DNA of 43,881 bases, taken from contig MCFE01000701.1 in assembly GCA_002104905.1 (NCBI GenBank), positions 1-43,881 of the forward strand, in the 5' to 3' direction. The stretch's first letter is position 1, and the number at the start of each line of letters is the position of its first letter. Origin of the DNA: Basidiobolus meristosporus CBS 931.73 (taxonomy: Eukaryota > Basidiobolomycota > Basidiobolomycetes > Basidiobolales > Basidiobolaceae). The notes beneath the pieces are model-generated. The model was not told where the DNA came from. It was given only the letters and a program-made list of their open reading frames with translations, and did not search any database. The position numbers and the translations under genes were made by a program. Positions 29,559 through 39,497 of this stretch are shown one piece after another.

Positions 29559-32188
29559 TTACCCACTACTGCCTTGAGTATTCCACATATAGTTTGAACC
29601 AAAAATAACTATGGCCTCCTGCTTACTAACCTCTATAAACACGCACACCTGCCACAATTGACATACTTCTATCACCTCAACTTTATGGATTTTTAATGTG
29701 ATACTTGCAAAGTTGCCATATACCTTGTACTGCTTGTAGCATATACATCTTGCAAACATATGCTTGGTTGTTGCCACTTCTGTCATGAATACTTCCTGAA
29801 TATTGGCAAAGAAATTCTTGGTATTTAGCCAATATATTCCTTCTCCCTGCTGGATTCTAGCCCATGTTATAGGTGCACTCTGGCTTTTGTTTGTGTGAAT
29901 TCCATACTGAATGGTGTAGAAGTTAGCTTGTGACCACAAGAAATCCGGCATTTCTTGGTGGAGTTTTCCTGATAAAAATTAGTTGCTTGTTGCACCCAAC
30001 CCAACTTTGTATTACTTAACTGATTACCCACACATTGGGGCTGCTTAGCTTCTTAATGCCCTAGGTATAGGTGTCTCCATGTGGGCATTTGTCCTCAGTA
30101 TTTTCCAACTCTTTCTGGCTGTCCTCCATGTGCCAACTCATCACATCCATGACGGGCTTGAAGGTAGTATTCTTGATGAGATTGGGATATGGTAGTACCT
30201 GCAACTTGACTTGTCTTCCTATCTCCCCACACATCCACTGCATAGGAAACTCCCAGGAGGTGAAGCAAGGCCCAATATTCTCCACACACTGTGCAAGATG
30301 GAGTAGATAATGGATACAGTTGTGGCAGAGATCAATGTGTTCAGCTTTATGTTTGTGGTATAGCCGCTCAAATCCCATTACAAACTCCTCACACAACAGC
30401 TGTAGATGTGTCAAGTTGGCATTGGTGATCCGCTTTTGGATAAATATTTCTACAATGTACACATATGACTCCCAGTGCTCCCAATGTACTCTTGGTAGGA
30501 AGGGGTTCAGAGCACCACTTGAATAAATGCATATCCAGTTCTTCCAGTCTTTGCATTTGTATTGTTGCATATGCGTATGAATATTAATTGGAGCCTGTAA
30601 GAAGTACTTAGGGTAGTGGATACTCTGTAATATCTTACCAATATTTCAAATTTCTCCAGTATCTCAAAGGGCTCATTTAGCTTGAAATACCCCATTTACA
30701 ACTTGGTCATCATTATAGGGATATTGTTGAAAAGCAAATGCATTGCTCCCAGTGGAAAGCTTTTGCTCTAACAGACACCCTCTATCTCAAGTATCTCCAG
30801 TTTCCAATTTATTCCATATTCCGGCCAATGGCTTATAGCTTGCCAACTTTGCTGCAATTGCATGCTTACTTCTGTATGTTCCCTCTGTGGAAGGATGATG
30901 TTCTCAGTGCTGGTATTTGGGTAATAATAATGTGTGTGAGCTATGAAGTAAGTCCCCTGGATCTCACACATTCAACAGCAATACCGTCCATTGTGACCAG
31001 AAAAACCTACTATCTTGCTGATGGCAGGGGTATCTTCAATGTAGATAATAATATGTACTTTTACATGATGGCCATTTACTGTTAACCTGCTGGAAAGCAT
31101 ACAAAATTCATCCAACAATGGATACAGGTAGCTATCCAGGTTGGACAGTGATTCAGGCCCAGATACCAGTAAGACTACCATCAGATTATTGCTCTGATAC
31201 TGTTGGATGGGCGGCAGATTCAGATTGATGAGAATCAGTGGCCAGCAGGATTTGCTGGTAGAGTACCTGTTTATTGAGAATCCATCCAGTGCTAAAGCAA
31301 AGGCATGGCCATACATACCTTCAAAGTAGCCCCTGCTTCTTAGCTGTTTGTAATGTTTGCCATCAAATATATTGGATATGCTTGCACTTGATTGATACTG
31401 AGTGTGGTACTGTATAGCTTTGCAATACTTGTTGGACTGCATCAGCTTCCTCAGACAGGGTATGACCGGAATATATTGGGAGTGTGAACAATGTTTTCCC
31501 TCAATGGTGGTGGATTCCTGACAATTTGGACACGTTGCAATGGTAGCATTTTCAGATGTGAATGCCATGCAACTGTTAACACATGCTGGAATCAGGACAG
31601 TCTCTGGATCATATGTTGCCAGCCACATGACAGTTGTCCACTTGTACAATGTACATGGTAGTTGCATCCTGGTATGATTTTGGCAAGAAGTAGTAATAAA
31701 TCATAAAAGCCCCCATTACTGATATTGGTGGAAACACACCACTTCTCTAACCACAACATTACATCATTCACCAGTAAATGGATTACTGGGTTCACTTGGC
31801 TCCACAAAGTATCCTTGGCATTTGTTTCAACAGGTGTTGTCTCATTGCATATAGCAATTTGACTGGGCTCATATGTAGTACTGTTGTCAGGGGAGATAGG
31901 CTCAAAATCCATCAGTGAACCTTCTTTGTCAGAGCTATTACTCTGCATACCATATTCAGAAGGCTGAGGTGAGCCTAAAGGCGTCACAAACTCACCTGAC
32001 TCAGTTTGCACAAGGTGACAAAGATGGCCAGGTGCCAAAATAGATGTATCAACTAGCTGGCAAGATGATGTTGGTACAGTAGTGACCATATCAATGGTCA
32101 AATATGACTTGGGTAGCAAAACACTGGCCATGATCCTTGTAATACTTCCTATGCTGTCTGCATGCTTCATGGCTGAGAGGCTTGCCAC
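29559..32188 (-). pseudogene. Inner Tnp2-type transposase
   Basis: Transposase of a CACTA-like DNA element: it binds the ends and moves the element by cut and paste. Read on minus from the ATG at 32188: acidic Ser-rich tail with PLGSPQPSEYG (to about 31800), LWSQVNPVIHLLVNDVMLWL, then a shift near 31640. The 231-residue frame 31667-30972 holds the core: CPNCQES...GKHCSH, DGKHYKQLRSRGYFEG, FALALDGFSINRYS, SCWPLILINLNLPP, LDSYLYPLLDEF, EDTPAISKIVGFSGHNGRYC, then a TGA-type break before MCEIQGTYF. Further C-terminal pieces are at 30971-30768, 30570-30061 (LLHLAQCVENIGPCFTSWEF) and 29951-29559 (FARCICYKQYKVYGNFASI). A GTAATC...CAG interval at about 30020-29960 contains the same stop as in the third copy and may be an intron, but the simple splice does not restore phase. 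Confidence 0.75.
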
Positions 32189-32470
32189 AATAGCCTCATG
32201 GTCCTTTTTCTCTTCTCTTATGGCATTGAGTCAAAGTAATCTTATTTATGAGGCAAACAGTTTGACCTTCCACAACATAATGCTATTCTATTACTTTTTG
32301 GTCAATACTCATGTGAACTTAAGACAGTCTTGTATTTGAGATATTGCACCTACATGTATGTAAGATTAATGATGACCTGCCATAGTAAGCATTATAAACA
32401 AAGTTGTGGCACCACATGCACATGTATATGTAACACTATTTCCCCTTTGGCTTGACTAACTTCCATATAT
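32189..32470. promoter_or_regulatory. Divergent promoter region, inner Tnp2 element
   Basis: 282 bp between the two start codons. Conserved with the other two copies: a block around GACCTGCCATAGTAAGCATT (32370-32389), the near-palindrome CACATGCACATGTATATGT at 32413-32431, and CTTCCATATATATG leading into the ORF2 start. Probable bidirectional promoter, by layout and conservation. Confidence 0.55.
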
Positions 32471-33448
32471 ATGCCACCAAAAAATAAAGCAAAGTTGTCT
32501 GGTTCTCAGCCAAACCCCACTGCTGATGGCAACAGAAGAATGGTTGGACAGCAGCTTGCTTTGACACTCAGTGCAACAAGTGGGGCTACATCCAAAAAAG
32601 GCCCTGTGGACAGTGTGCCCATTGAAGGTAATAATGCGGACTCCTCAGGCTCTCAGTCAAGTAGGCAATTGAGAACCTCTGCAGAGCCACAAGCTGACTG
32701 TTATGCTCAGGCAGATGAGAATGTAGCAAATGCAGTACCCTCAATTGAAGATCAGCAAGTGGCCATGATAACATTACCACCACCCATATTAGCAAGTATG
32801 TTGCCAGCTCATACCAAAGCATTAATGAAGCAATTAGGAGCAGTGGCTGATAGGATAGATGCAATGGCCCAGAGAAATCAGGAAGTAGTCCAGAAACAGG
32901 ATGAGTGGATAATATGTGTAGAGCAATCAATATCCCAGGTAGAGAAAGCAGTATCTTTGCTGCAAAGATGGAACTCAAGTAGCTCAATGTCACAGTCAAA
33001 AATTGAGCCATATCCCAATGTAACAGCAGAGGAACACCGTACAGTTTTTGAAGCACAACAACAGTGCCCAAAGATAAAGCCCAAAGAAAAACCTATCACA
33101 TTGTGGGAGGGAGACAATGTGGTGTTTATACCAAAGCCTAAAAATCAAAAGACATTGCAGATCCATGAAGCCGTTGAGTGCAGTAATGAAGAGTGGGCTA
33201 ATATACAAGAGGCCGTCAGAAGTCTAGCATGCCATCACCTTAAGGCTGGCATACCATGGGACCATCAGGAACTCAAGGCCAAGCAGAATGCACTTGACTT
33301 CTTCCATGAGCATTATCCTGGATTCAAACAGGCAAACAGATTTTGGGCCAGCATTGGTATGCTAAAAAGTATCTTAAGAAAAGCAGAAACTATCAAACGC
33401 AGAAGAACAAGGGTGCCATGGCTAAAAACCAGCAGTGTAGTGGGGTGA
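32471..33448 (+). CDS. ORF2, accessory protein of Tnp2 element (unrecognised), N-terminal part
   Basis: A 325-codon open frame, the best preserved of three copies. I do not recognise the family. Visible: a Ser/Gln-rich low-complexity start (residues about 5-75); a Pro-containing linker; a likely coiled coil (about 110-165; ALMKQLGAVADRIDAMAQ, QEVVQKQDE, SISQVEKAVSLLQR); a conserved globular part (about 215-320; IHEAVECSNEEWANIQEAV, GIPWDHQELKAKQNALDFF, FKQANRFWASIGMLKSIL) ending in a basic KRRRTRVPW. No zinc finger, nuclease, helicase or dioxygenase motif. The last four codons come from the Gypsy-2 LTR inserted at 33436; the true protein runs on at 38408 and 39106. Position beside the transposase, a coiled coil and basic ends suggest a DNA-binding or end-pairing helper, in the way TnpA serves En/Spm; that is inference. 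Confidence 0.7.
   Translation: MPPKNKAKLSGSQPNPTADGNRRMVGQQLALTLSATSGATSKKGPVDSVPIEGNNADSSGSQSSRQLRTSAEPQADCYAQADENVANAVPSIEDQQVAMITLPPPILASMLPAHTKALMKQLGAVADRIDAMAQRNQEVVQKQDEWIICVEQSISQVEKAVSLLQRWNSSSSMSQSKIEPYPNVTAEEHRTVFEAQQQCPKIKPKEKPITLWEGDNVVFIPKPKNQKTLQIHEAVECSNEEWANIQEAVRSLACHHLKAGIPWDHQELKAKQNALDFFHEHYPGFKQANRFWASIGMLKSILRKAETIKRRRTRVPWLKTSSVVG
33432..33435 (+). repeat. Target-site duplication GCAG of Gypsy-2
   Basis: GCAG at 33432-33435 and at 38404-38407. The bases lie in ORF2 (ACCAGCAG, then CTTCCTCAGGAG on the right), and joined they restore the ORF2 word seen at 39286-39310. Confidence 0.85.
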
Positions 33449-34505
33449 CAGTGACATTCACTGACAGATGTGCTCATTCCCTTATTTTCTACTTCCCTAT
33501 ATCTCTACTACACTTATTTTAGTTTTATCCCATTTGTCTTACACAATCAGTACTATCCCTAAAGCTGGTTGACTATCACACCTGCTTACCTTATTGCATA
33601 AGTTACTCCCACTTTATGTAAGATTACTAGCTATAAGTGCTTCTATATTAGGCAAGTACCTGTGCCAGTACCTGTGACACATGATCAACCTGTGTCACCA
33701 TCCCTACCATTTCCATAGCATATATGGTATCCCTATGTTACACAGGTTTCAGAATACTAATTTCTGATTGGTTGGATGTGCTGTGCCTCTTAGAACCTTC
33801 TGGCACCTACTTAGAACATTCTTAGGTCATTCTGATGTCATTAAGATTTCTATTGATATCCGGAACCTTCTGGAACACCATGATTAGTAATCACTTAGCC
33901 AGTAAGAAAAGTATATAAGGGAGGCTATCCCTCAACAATAAATCATCATCCCTTTTATCAATATACCAACTTGTTGATTAGTGTGATCACTGCTACCTGC
34001 TGCTACCTGAACTTCCAATCCCAGACCACAGGACACTCCCAGGAAACTGTGCTGACAGCCAACTGACCTTGGAGGCACTACTTGTGAGGAACACTCAGAG
34101 TAGATATCTTTTATTATATTTGATTCTTTCCCCAGTTTGTTCTTGTACAGGCAAAGATACTTTTCTGTCTTTGTAACTATTGACCACAGCTGCATTCTTA
34201 TCAAGTCCCTGCTGGTGGAGTTTACAGTTCTTTTGACTTTGAAAGCTTTAGGACATAGTCATCTCAAAGGACGCTGAACCCAGCACATACTTTTGTTAAG
34301 ACACCAACTAAGTTGGGGATTGTAGCTCAATAGTTTTCCCTTGACAAGCTTGTGGCTTTATTTCCCTTCACATTAGATTAGAGACAGAACCCAAGTATTC
34401 CTAGCAAGCTTTTGCCAGAGGTTATTGCACCCAGTGAGCACCCCACACACAAAACACTTGAGAAGTGTTGGACGTATCTCTCCCTTGGACCTATACACCA
34501 CCACA
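33436..34505 (+). repeat. Gypsy-2 5' LTR
   Basis: 1070 bp, TGTAGTGG...CCACCACA (ends are imperfect inverted repeats). TATA-like GTATATAAGG at 33911-33920, and CAATAAATCATC about 15 bases later. The final about 208 bp match 38196-38403 closely. Confidence 0.9.
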
Positions 34506-34509
34506 TAAT

Positions 34510-34526
34510 TGGCACCCAATGTGGGG
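34510..34526 (+). other. Gypsy-2 primer-binding site, tRNA-Lys-like
   Basis: TGGCACCCAATGTGGGG, four bases after the LTR. It differs from the classic tRNA-Lys(1,2) site TGGCGCCCAACGTGGGG at two bases, both of them CG to CA or TG. The host tRNA was not seen. Confidence 0.6.
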
Positions 34527-34645
34527 GGTTCATACATGCTCCCTAGGACCCAACAAGATTTTCCTGAAGATTTGAGCTATTATCCACTTATTGAAATGAG
34601 ACTACCAATATTATCAAGATTACAACACCAACCTACCTGCCCAAA

Positions 34646-35263
34646 ATGAACTCTATGCCATTACCACTCTCACATGGAGCCCTACAGTTTGATGGAAAGA
34701 ATGTGGAAAGCTTTGTATACAAATGGGAGAAGCTCTTCAAAATGTGCAGCCTATCTGAACAAGAAATGGCTGAAGACTTCTCCTACTACTGCACCAACAA
34801 TATTACCACTAAGCTTCTCAGACAAGGAGACATTCTCACTGACTGGGCTTTAATGAAGACCTACCTACAGACCATGTATGGTAGACCCCAGATATACCAT
34901 GGAATTGAAGACCTCAGACACTTTGAAAGAACTGGACTTTCCAAGCTACCACTTGAAGAGTTCATTCAACAATATGAAAATATGGCCAAGCCACTCCTAG
35001 AGTCCCAGGCTATAACTGAGCTTACCATCACACTTTACCTTGCACAAGGGCTTCCCCAGGACTTGGCAAGGAAAGTTGACTTACATGCAGCCAAGGATGA
35101 CAAGTCTGGCATTCCTTGCTTTGCAGAGATGAAACATGTTCTCCTAGAGGTGGAGCAAACTTCTACTGATGCTGATGGAATGCTTGCTGCCAAGGAAGGA
35201 CAAAGGATTCCCACTAATTTCCAAAGAGGAGGTATAGAGCCCTTTTCCAGAAATCTGACTTAG
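34646..35263 (+). CDS. gag: Gypsy-2 Gag
   Basis: 205 residues, open. The retrotransposon Gag core shows LQFDGKNVESFVYKWEKLF (residues about 13-31), YYCTNNITTKLLRQGD, FIQQYENMAKPLL and LYLAQGLPQDLARKVDL. No zinc knuckle is present in this piece. The stop TAG at 35261 is followed by pol text in another frame, beginning near 35263 (ATRKITVDAPIGTHKVN), so the Gag end may be a frameshift product rather than the natural stop. The ATG at 34646 is the first in frame after the primer site. Confidence 0.8.
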   Translation: MNSMPLPLSHGALQFDGKNVESFVYKWEKLFKMCSLSEQEMAEDFSYYCTNNITTKLLRQGDILTDWALMKTYLQTMYGRPQIYHGIEDLRHFERTGLSKLPLEEFIQQYENMAKPLLESQAITELTITLYLAQGLPQDLARKVDLHAAKDDKSGIPCFAEMKHVLLEVEQTSTDADGMLAAKEGQRIPTNFQRGGIEPFSRNLT

Positions 35264-36330
35264 CAACCAGAAAGATTACTGTTGATGCCCCTATTGGGAC
35301 TCATAAGGTGAATCCAAGCAGCCCTGACAACAGACAATACAAAGTTGATGCCTTTGCTTCCAAAAGACACCTCCCTGAAGAACCTGCCAAACCCATCCTT
35401 AGAAGACCATGGTTTGAAGAACCTGCAGTTGTTATTGACAAGAGGCCTAGTATGCTGCCCACCTAAAATCCATTGCCTCACTTTCAGATGACCTCAAAGA
35501 TAGCAAGCTACTCAAGCCCTCAACTGATTACTGAGAAGCTGCTGAAGCAGAACCTCACTTTGTTGGTTGGAGAAATCATGAATGTATCCCCATCTGTTAA
35601 GAAGACCTTTGATGAGCAGCTTAGAACAAGACGACTAGCTGTTGAACATATGGACACCCATATAATTCAGACAAACCATGAAGACCACCAAAAGGATGAC
35701 AACACTACTGAATATAAGACCTTTTACTCAGTTGCAACTGCTATGGTGAAAGGGTACATATATTATGACCCTGTTGACTGCCATATTGACAGTGGCTCAG
35801 AGATTTGTGTTATGCTGCTAGACTTCTGGAGAACACTTAGAAGCAAGGAGCTACTGCCTGTTGATAGAGATATTGGATGGAACATGACTGATGCAAATGC
35901 AGGATCTAGTCCACTCTATGGTGTAGTGCACAAGTTCCCTATTGAGGTACAAGGAATCAAGGTCTGGCTTCCCCTCTTCATCTGCCAGAAGGCAAACTTT
36001 GACCTTCTGCTAGGTAGACCATGGGAAAGCAGTACCAAGGCTACAACTACCAACTATTCCAATGGGTCAGTATGGTACACCATACAAGGATCCAACACAG
36101 GACTACAGTCAACCTTCTGTGGTGTAACACCCAACAATAAAAGGACACATACTGCTTGCCAGAAGACACATCTTGTTATGGAAGAAGATGAGGAGCCTGA
36201 CAATATACACCCCAAAATTTGGAGCTGCTTATTAGGTATACAGGAGCAGACTGCTATGGTTTGGACAAAATACAACACAGTAGAACAGAAGATTAGACCA
36301 TCACTTACACCTTTGACTGATGGATCTTGA
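35263..36330 (+). pseudogene. pol: Gypsy-2 protease segment
   Basis: Pol frame from about 35263 with a stop TAA at about 35464, then 285 open codons (35473-36330). The retropepsin-like core CHIDSGSEICVML has its Asp near 35788, followed by FPIEVQGIKVWLPLFICQKA and FDLLLGRPW, the second conserved block. It would process Gag-Pol. The TGA at 36328 and a TAA at about 36434 separate it from RT, in the same frame, so these look like point mutations. Confidence 0.75.
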
Positions 36331-38202
36331 CCTGCTGATTACATTAGACAACCAGAAGATATACAACTTACACCTGAGAGACTTAAGCAACTTATCATTG
36401 GTGATGGAAACCTTACACTAGAGGAGATACTATAATTTGAAGAAACCTTAAAAAGGCCTGATAAGGTTTTCTCATATAATGACAAGGAAATGGGGCTCTT
36501 AAAGACATTGGTTGAAAAACCCATCAAGATTCATACAGTGCCCCACATACCCTGGTCATTTAAGCCTTACCCACTGCCCAGAGGACTCCAAGCTGATGTG
36601 CATGACCTACTTAAGAAGAAGATAGAAGCTGGTATCCTAGAATCTTGCCATGGACCCTATGCTAACAGATGGTTTGTGACCAAAAAGAAGAATGGAAAGC
36701 TCCAATTCATTCAAGACATGCAACCTGCAAATACTGTCACTATCAGAGATGCCGCTCTACCTCCATCTATTGATGACTTTGCAGAAAGCTTTAGTGGCCA
36801 CTCCATATACTCAACATACAATCTCAACTCAGGATATGACCAGATTCCCCTTGATGAGACATCAAGAGATATGTTTGCACTACAGACACCATTTGGACTT
36901 TTAAGGATGACAAGACTCAGCCAAGGTGCTACAAACTCTGTGGCTCAGTTCCAGAGATGCATGGTGAATGTGCTGTATCAGTTTATACCTGAGAAACTTG
37001 CTGTCTTTGTTGGTGACATAGGCATCAAAGGACCAAAAATCCGGGACACTACTGAAGTTATGCCTGGAGTAAGAAAGTTTGTCTATGATCATATTTCAGA
37101 CAATGATGCCATATTAGGAGCCATTGAAGAAGCTGGACTCATCATCAGTGGTGGGAAAAGCAGCTTTGGTGTATCAGAGATATCCATTGTTGGACAAAAA
37201 TGCAACACCTTTGGTCATTCACCTGGAGACTCCAAGACACAAAAGATATGCAACTGGCCTACCCCCACAAATCTCACACAAGCTTGTGGCTTTGTGGCTG
37301 CTTGTGGGTTCTTTAGGATCTGGATCCCAAGATTCTCTGAGATAGCAGAACCAATTTACCAACTACAGAGAAAGAACACCCCATTTATCTGGGGAGAAGA
37401 GCAAGAAGAAGCCATGCAACTACTGAAAGCCGCCTTAGTATCTCCACCAGTTCTAAGACCTCTTGACTATCTGAGCACTGAATGCCCACCTATTTTGACA
37501 GTGGATGCAAGCCCTATAGGAGCTGGAGCACTACTTAAAGAAGATGATGAAGATGGCAACCGCTATGCCTACAGATATGAGAGCTGCCTATTCTCACCTA
37601 GAAAACAAAGATACTCACAGATTAAGAGAGAGCTACTAGGAGTTATGAAGATGCTGAGGAAGCTGAAGTCACAACCCTACATGACACATTTCATCCTGGA
37701 GACAGATGCCAAGCCACTTATAGGAATGATCAACAAGCCTGACCTACCTGATGATGCCACAAACCAATGGATGACATGGCTGAAAGTGTTTGACTTTGAG
37801 GTCAGACATATTCCTGGCAAGACAAATGTTGTGGCTGATGCACTCTCCAGGAAGGGACCACAATTATTTGAATACTTGGACCCTCACTTTGATGATATTA
37901 TTGATGCAGAAGTCCAACAGATTGCCATCAAAGACCAAGAGAGAACTACCTAGAGTCTGATCAAGGAATATCTAAGGACACTTAAGAAACCCAGTTGGAT
38001 GGAAATTCAGGAGTTTAGAAAACTCAGGAAGAAGGCACACCACTACTATCTTAAAGATGATCTTCTCTTTAAGCAAGTGAAGCCTGGACTTATGCCAAGA
38101 AGAGTAGTCACTACCCCACTAGAGCAACTGAACATTATGACAAGTATCCATCAAGGAGAACCAGGAGGAAATAGAGGACAAGAAGCCACCTACAATACAA
38201 TG
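36331..38202 (+). pseudogene. pol: Gypsy-2 reverse transcriptase, RNase H and start of integrase
   Basis: Open from 36490 to 37953 (487 codons), same frame as protease. RT: RWFVTKKKNGKLQFIQDM; then YNLNSGYDQIPLDE, where the first catalytic Asp is Asn (about 36820); then VFVGDIGIKGP at about 37012, where the YVDD-type motif has Gly for the first Asp. RNase H: LTVDASPIGAGALL, IKRELLG, LETDAKPLIGM, NVVADALSRKG, residues intact. After TAG at 37951 the frame runs on (37999-38200) into the integrase zinc-binding part HQGEPGGNRG, with Asn for the second His, and is cut by the deletion. RT is inactive as read. Confidence 0.85.
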
Positions 38203-38403
38203 CCAACTAAGTTGGGATTGTAGCTCAATAGTATTCCCTTGACAAGCTTGTGGCTTTATTTTCCTTCACATTAGATTAGAGACAGAACCCAAGTATTCCT
38301 AGCAAGCTTTTGCCAGAGGTTATTGCACCCAGTGAACACCCCACACAAAAAACACTTGAGAAGTGTTGGACGTATCTCTCCCTTGGATCTATACACCACC
38401 ACA
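38196..38403 (+). repeat. Gypsy-2 3' LTR, terminal 208 bp only
   Basis: Matches 34299-34505 with few changes (AGCTCAATAGTATTCCCTTG here, AGCTCAATAGTTTTCCCTTG there) and ends CCACCACA. The remaining LTR is deleted. Confidence 0.9.
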
Positions 38404-38425
38404 GCAGCTTCCTCAGGAGCCCATT

Positions 38426-39100
38426 TGTTGTGCATCAACATTTAAAACTTGGCCAATTTCACTCTGTTAGAAAATCTAGTACCCTAACTGATTTCCCTAG
38501 CCCAAACATAACTAATCCCTGTTATGGTTTATTTTATCACTAGTCAGAATCTATATTTAGCTGTCACACCTGATCAATTTCCATGTGGTCATTATGTCCT
38601 CAACTGATCTGCTAAGCCTTTCCAAGTGATTAGTAATCTGAGATTTATCCAACCACTTAGCAAGTGCCAAAATATCAGCTGATTAATGATGCAATTTCTC
38701 ATTTATTTGATGCACTTATCAACACCCCAACAAATTTCAATTAGTCCAGTCTCTTGGTGCTACTAATGCAACTCAATCAGAGATGTATAAATAAAGCTTA
38801 CAGAACCTTTTGGTTTAATATGTGTCTCAACAAAATTAAGAATTCAACAAATCCATTCTAGTTTCTACCCAAGCTTAGCATATCTAGCACTCTCAAGAGC
38901 ACCAAGCCTAGCCCGCATAGCAAACCTACTCTGTTGCCTTTATAGCTCAACTCAGCTATATAAAAGACCAATATTAGACCAGAACCTCTCTGCTAATATT
39001 TCTGGCACAATTGACAATCTTTAGATTCTGTACTTAGTTGTCACTTAGGTTCAGTTAACTCATTCAAGAGTTTTATCTCACTTTTCTCTTGGATACAACA
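38426..39100 (+). mobile_element. Solo LTR, family not seen elsewhere in the window
   Basis: 675 bp, TGTTGTGCATC...GGATACAACA, with mirrored ends TGTTGT and ACAACA. Flanks CCATT (38421-38425) and CCGTT (39101-39105) are a 5-bp target duplication with one CG to CA change. A TATA-like TGTATAAATAAAG lies at about 38785 and CTATATAAAAG at about 38957. It contains no ORF of note. It interrupts ORF2: removing it joins AGGAGCC to CGTTACAGGCAGGGCC as in the outer copy. It could instead be a short non-coding (TRIM-type) element. Confidence 0.75.
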
Positions 39101-39105
39101 CCGTT

Positions 39106-39497
39106 ACAGGCAGGGCCAAAAGCTCCAGACAAGCATCAAAGAGATGTCAGGCAGCTGGAAGAGTGCCAATTAAGGACAAGCAGGCAGACATGGATGCACC
39201 AGCACAATATTTATCAAGGAAAAAGCATAGAACCATTTAAGAAGCACCCAGTCAAAGTAGCAGTAAAGGACTTAGCAGTGATAAAAACCAGCTGCTTTTA
39301 CAGGAGCCTGTCACAACTACAGTTGAGAGCTCAAAACCAGCTGAAAAGAAACATCAGGTTGCTAGAAGAGTGCCAGCTAGGGACAAGCAGGCCAATACAG
39401 ATGCATCAGGGCGGAATCTATCCAGGAGAAAATGTAGTACTTTACAAGAAGCACTCAGACAAAGTAGCAGTGAAAGACCTGGCAGTGATAAAGGAAA
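39106..39497 (+). repeat. Tandem duplication in ORF2 (about 207-bp unit)
   Basis: Unit 1 is ACCAGCAG at 33428-33435 plus 38408-38425 plus 39106-39282 (split by the insertions); unit 2 is 39283-39497. Both read from AAAAACCAGC through GAAGAGTGCCA and GACAAGCAGG to AGCAGTGATAAA. The outer copy (41870-42100) has one unit only. Confidence 0.7.

Larger units (their letters stand above)
33436..38403 (+). mobile_element. Gypsy-2, Ty3/gypsy retrotransposon with internal deletion
   Basis: A 4968-bp copy with a full 5' LTR, primer site, gag, protease, RT, RNase H and the start of integrase, then directly the last about 208 bp of the 3' LTR. A deletion joining pol (about 38203) to the LTR has removed most of integrase and about 860 bp of the LTR; both sides share CCAACTAAG at the junction. 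TSD GCAG shows the outer ends are original. It belongs to the same family as the solo LTR at 9721-10524. Confidence 0.9.

Noticed and set aside
31592-32188. Separate secreted or regulatory protein of 198 residues
   Set aside because: It aligns with the transposase N-terminus of the other copies (1-490, 28824-29060) and runs into the transposase core after a shift.
32471-33448. ORF2 as a TET/JBP-type dioxygenase cargo, as reported for some fungal transposons
   Set aside because: No His-x-Asp iron-binding motif or distal His/Arg pattern is visible in the open part.
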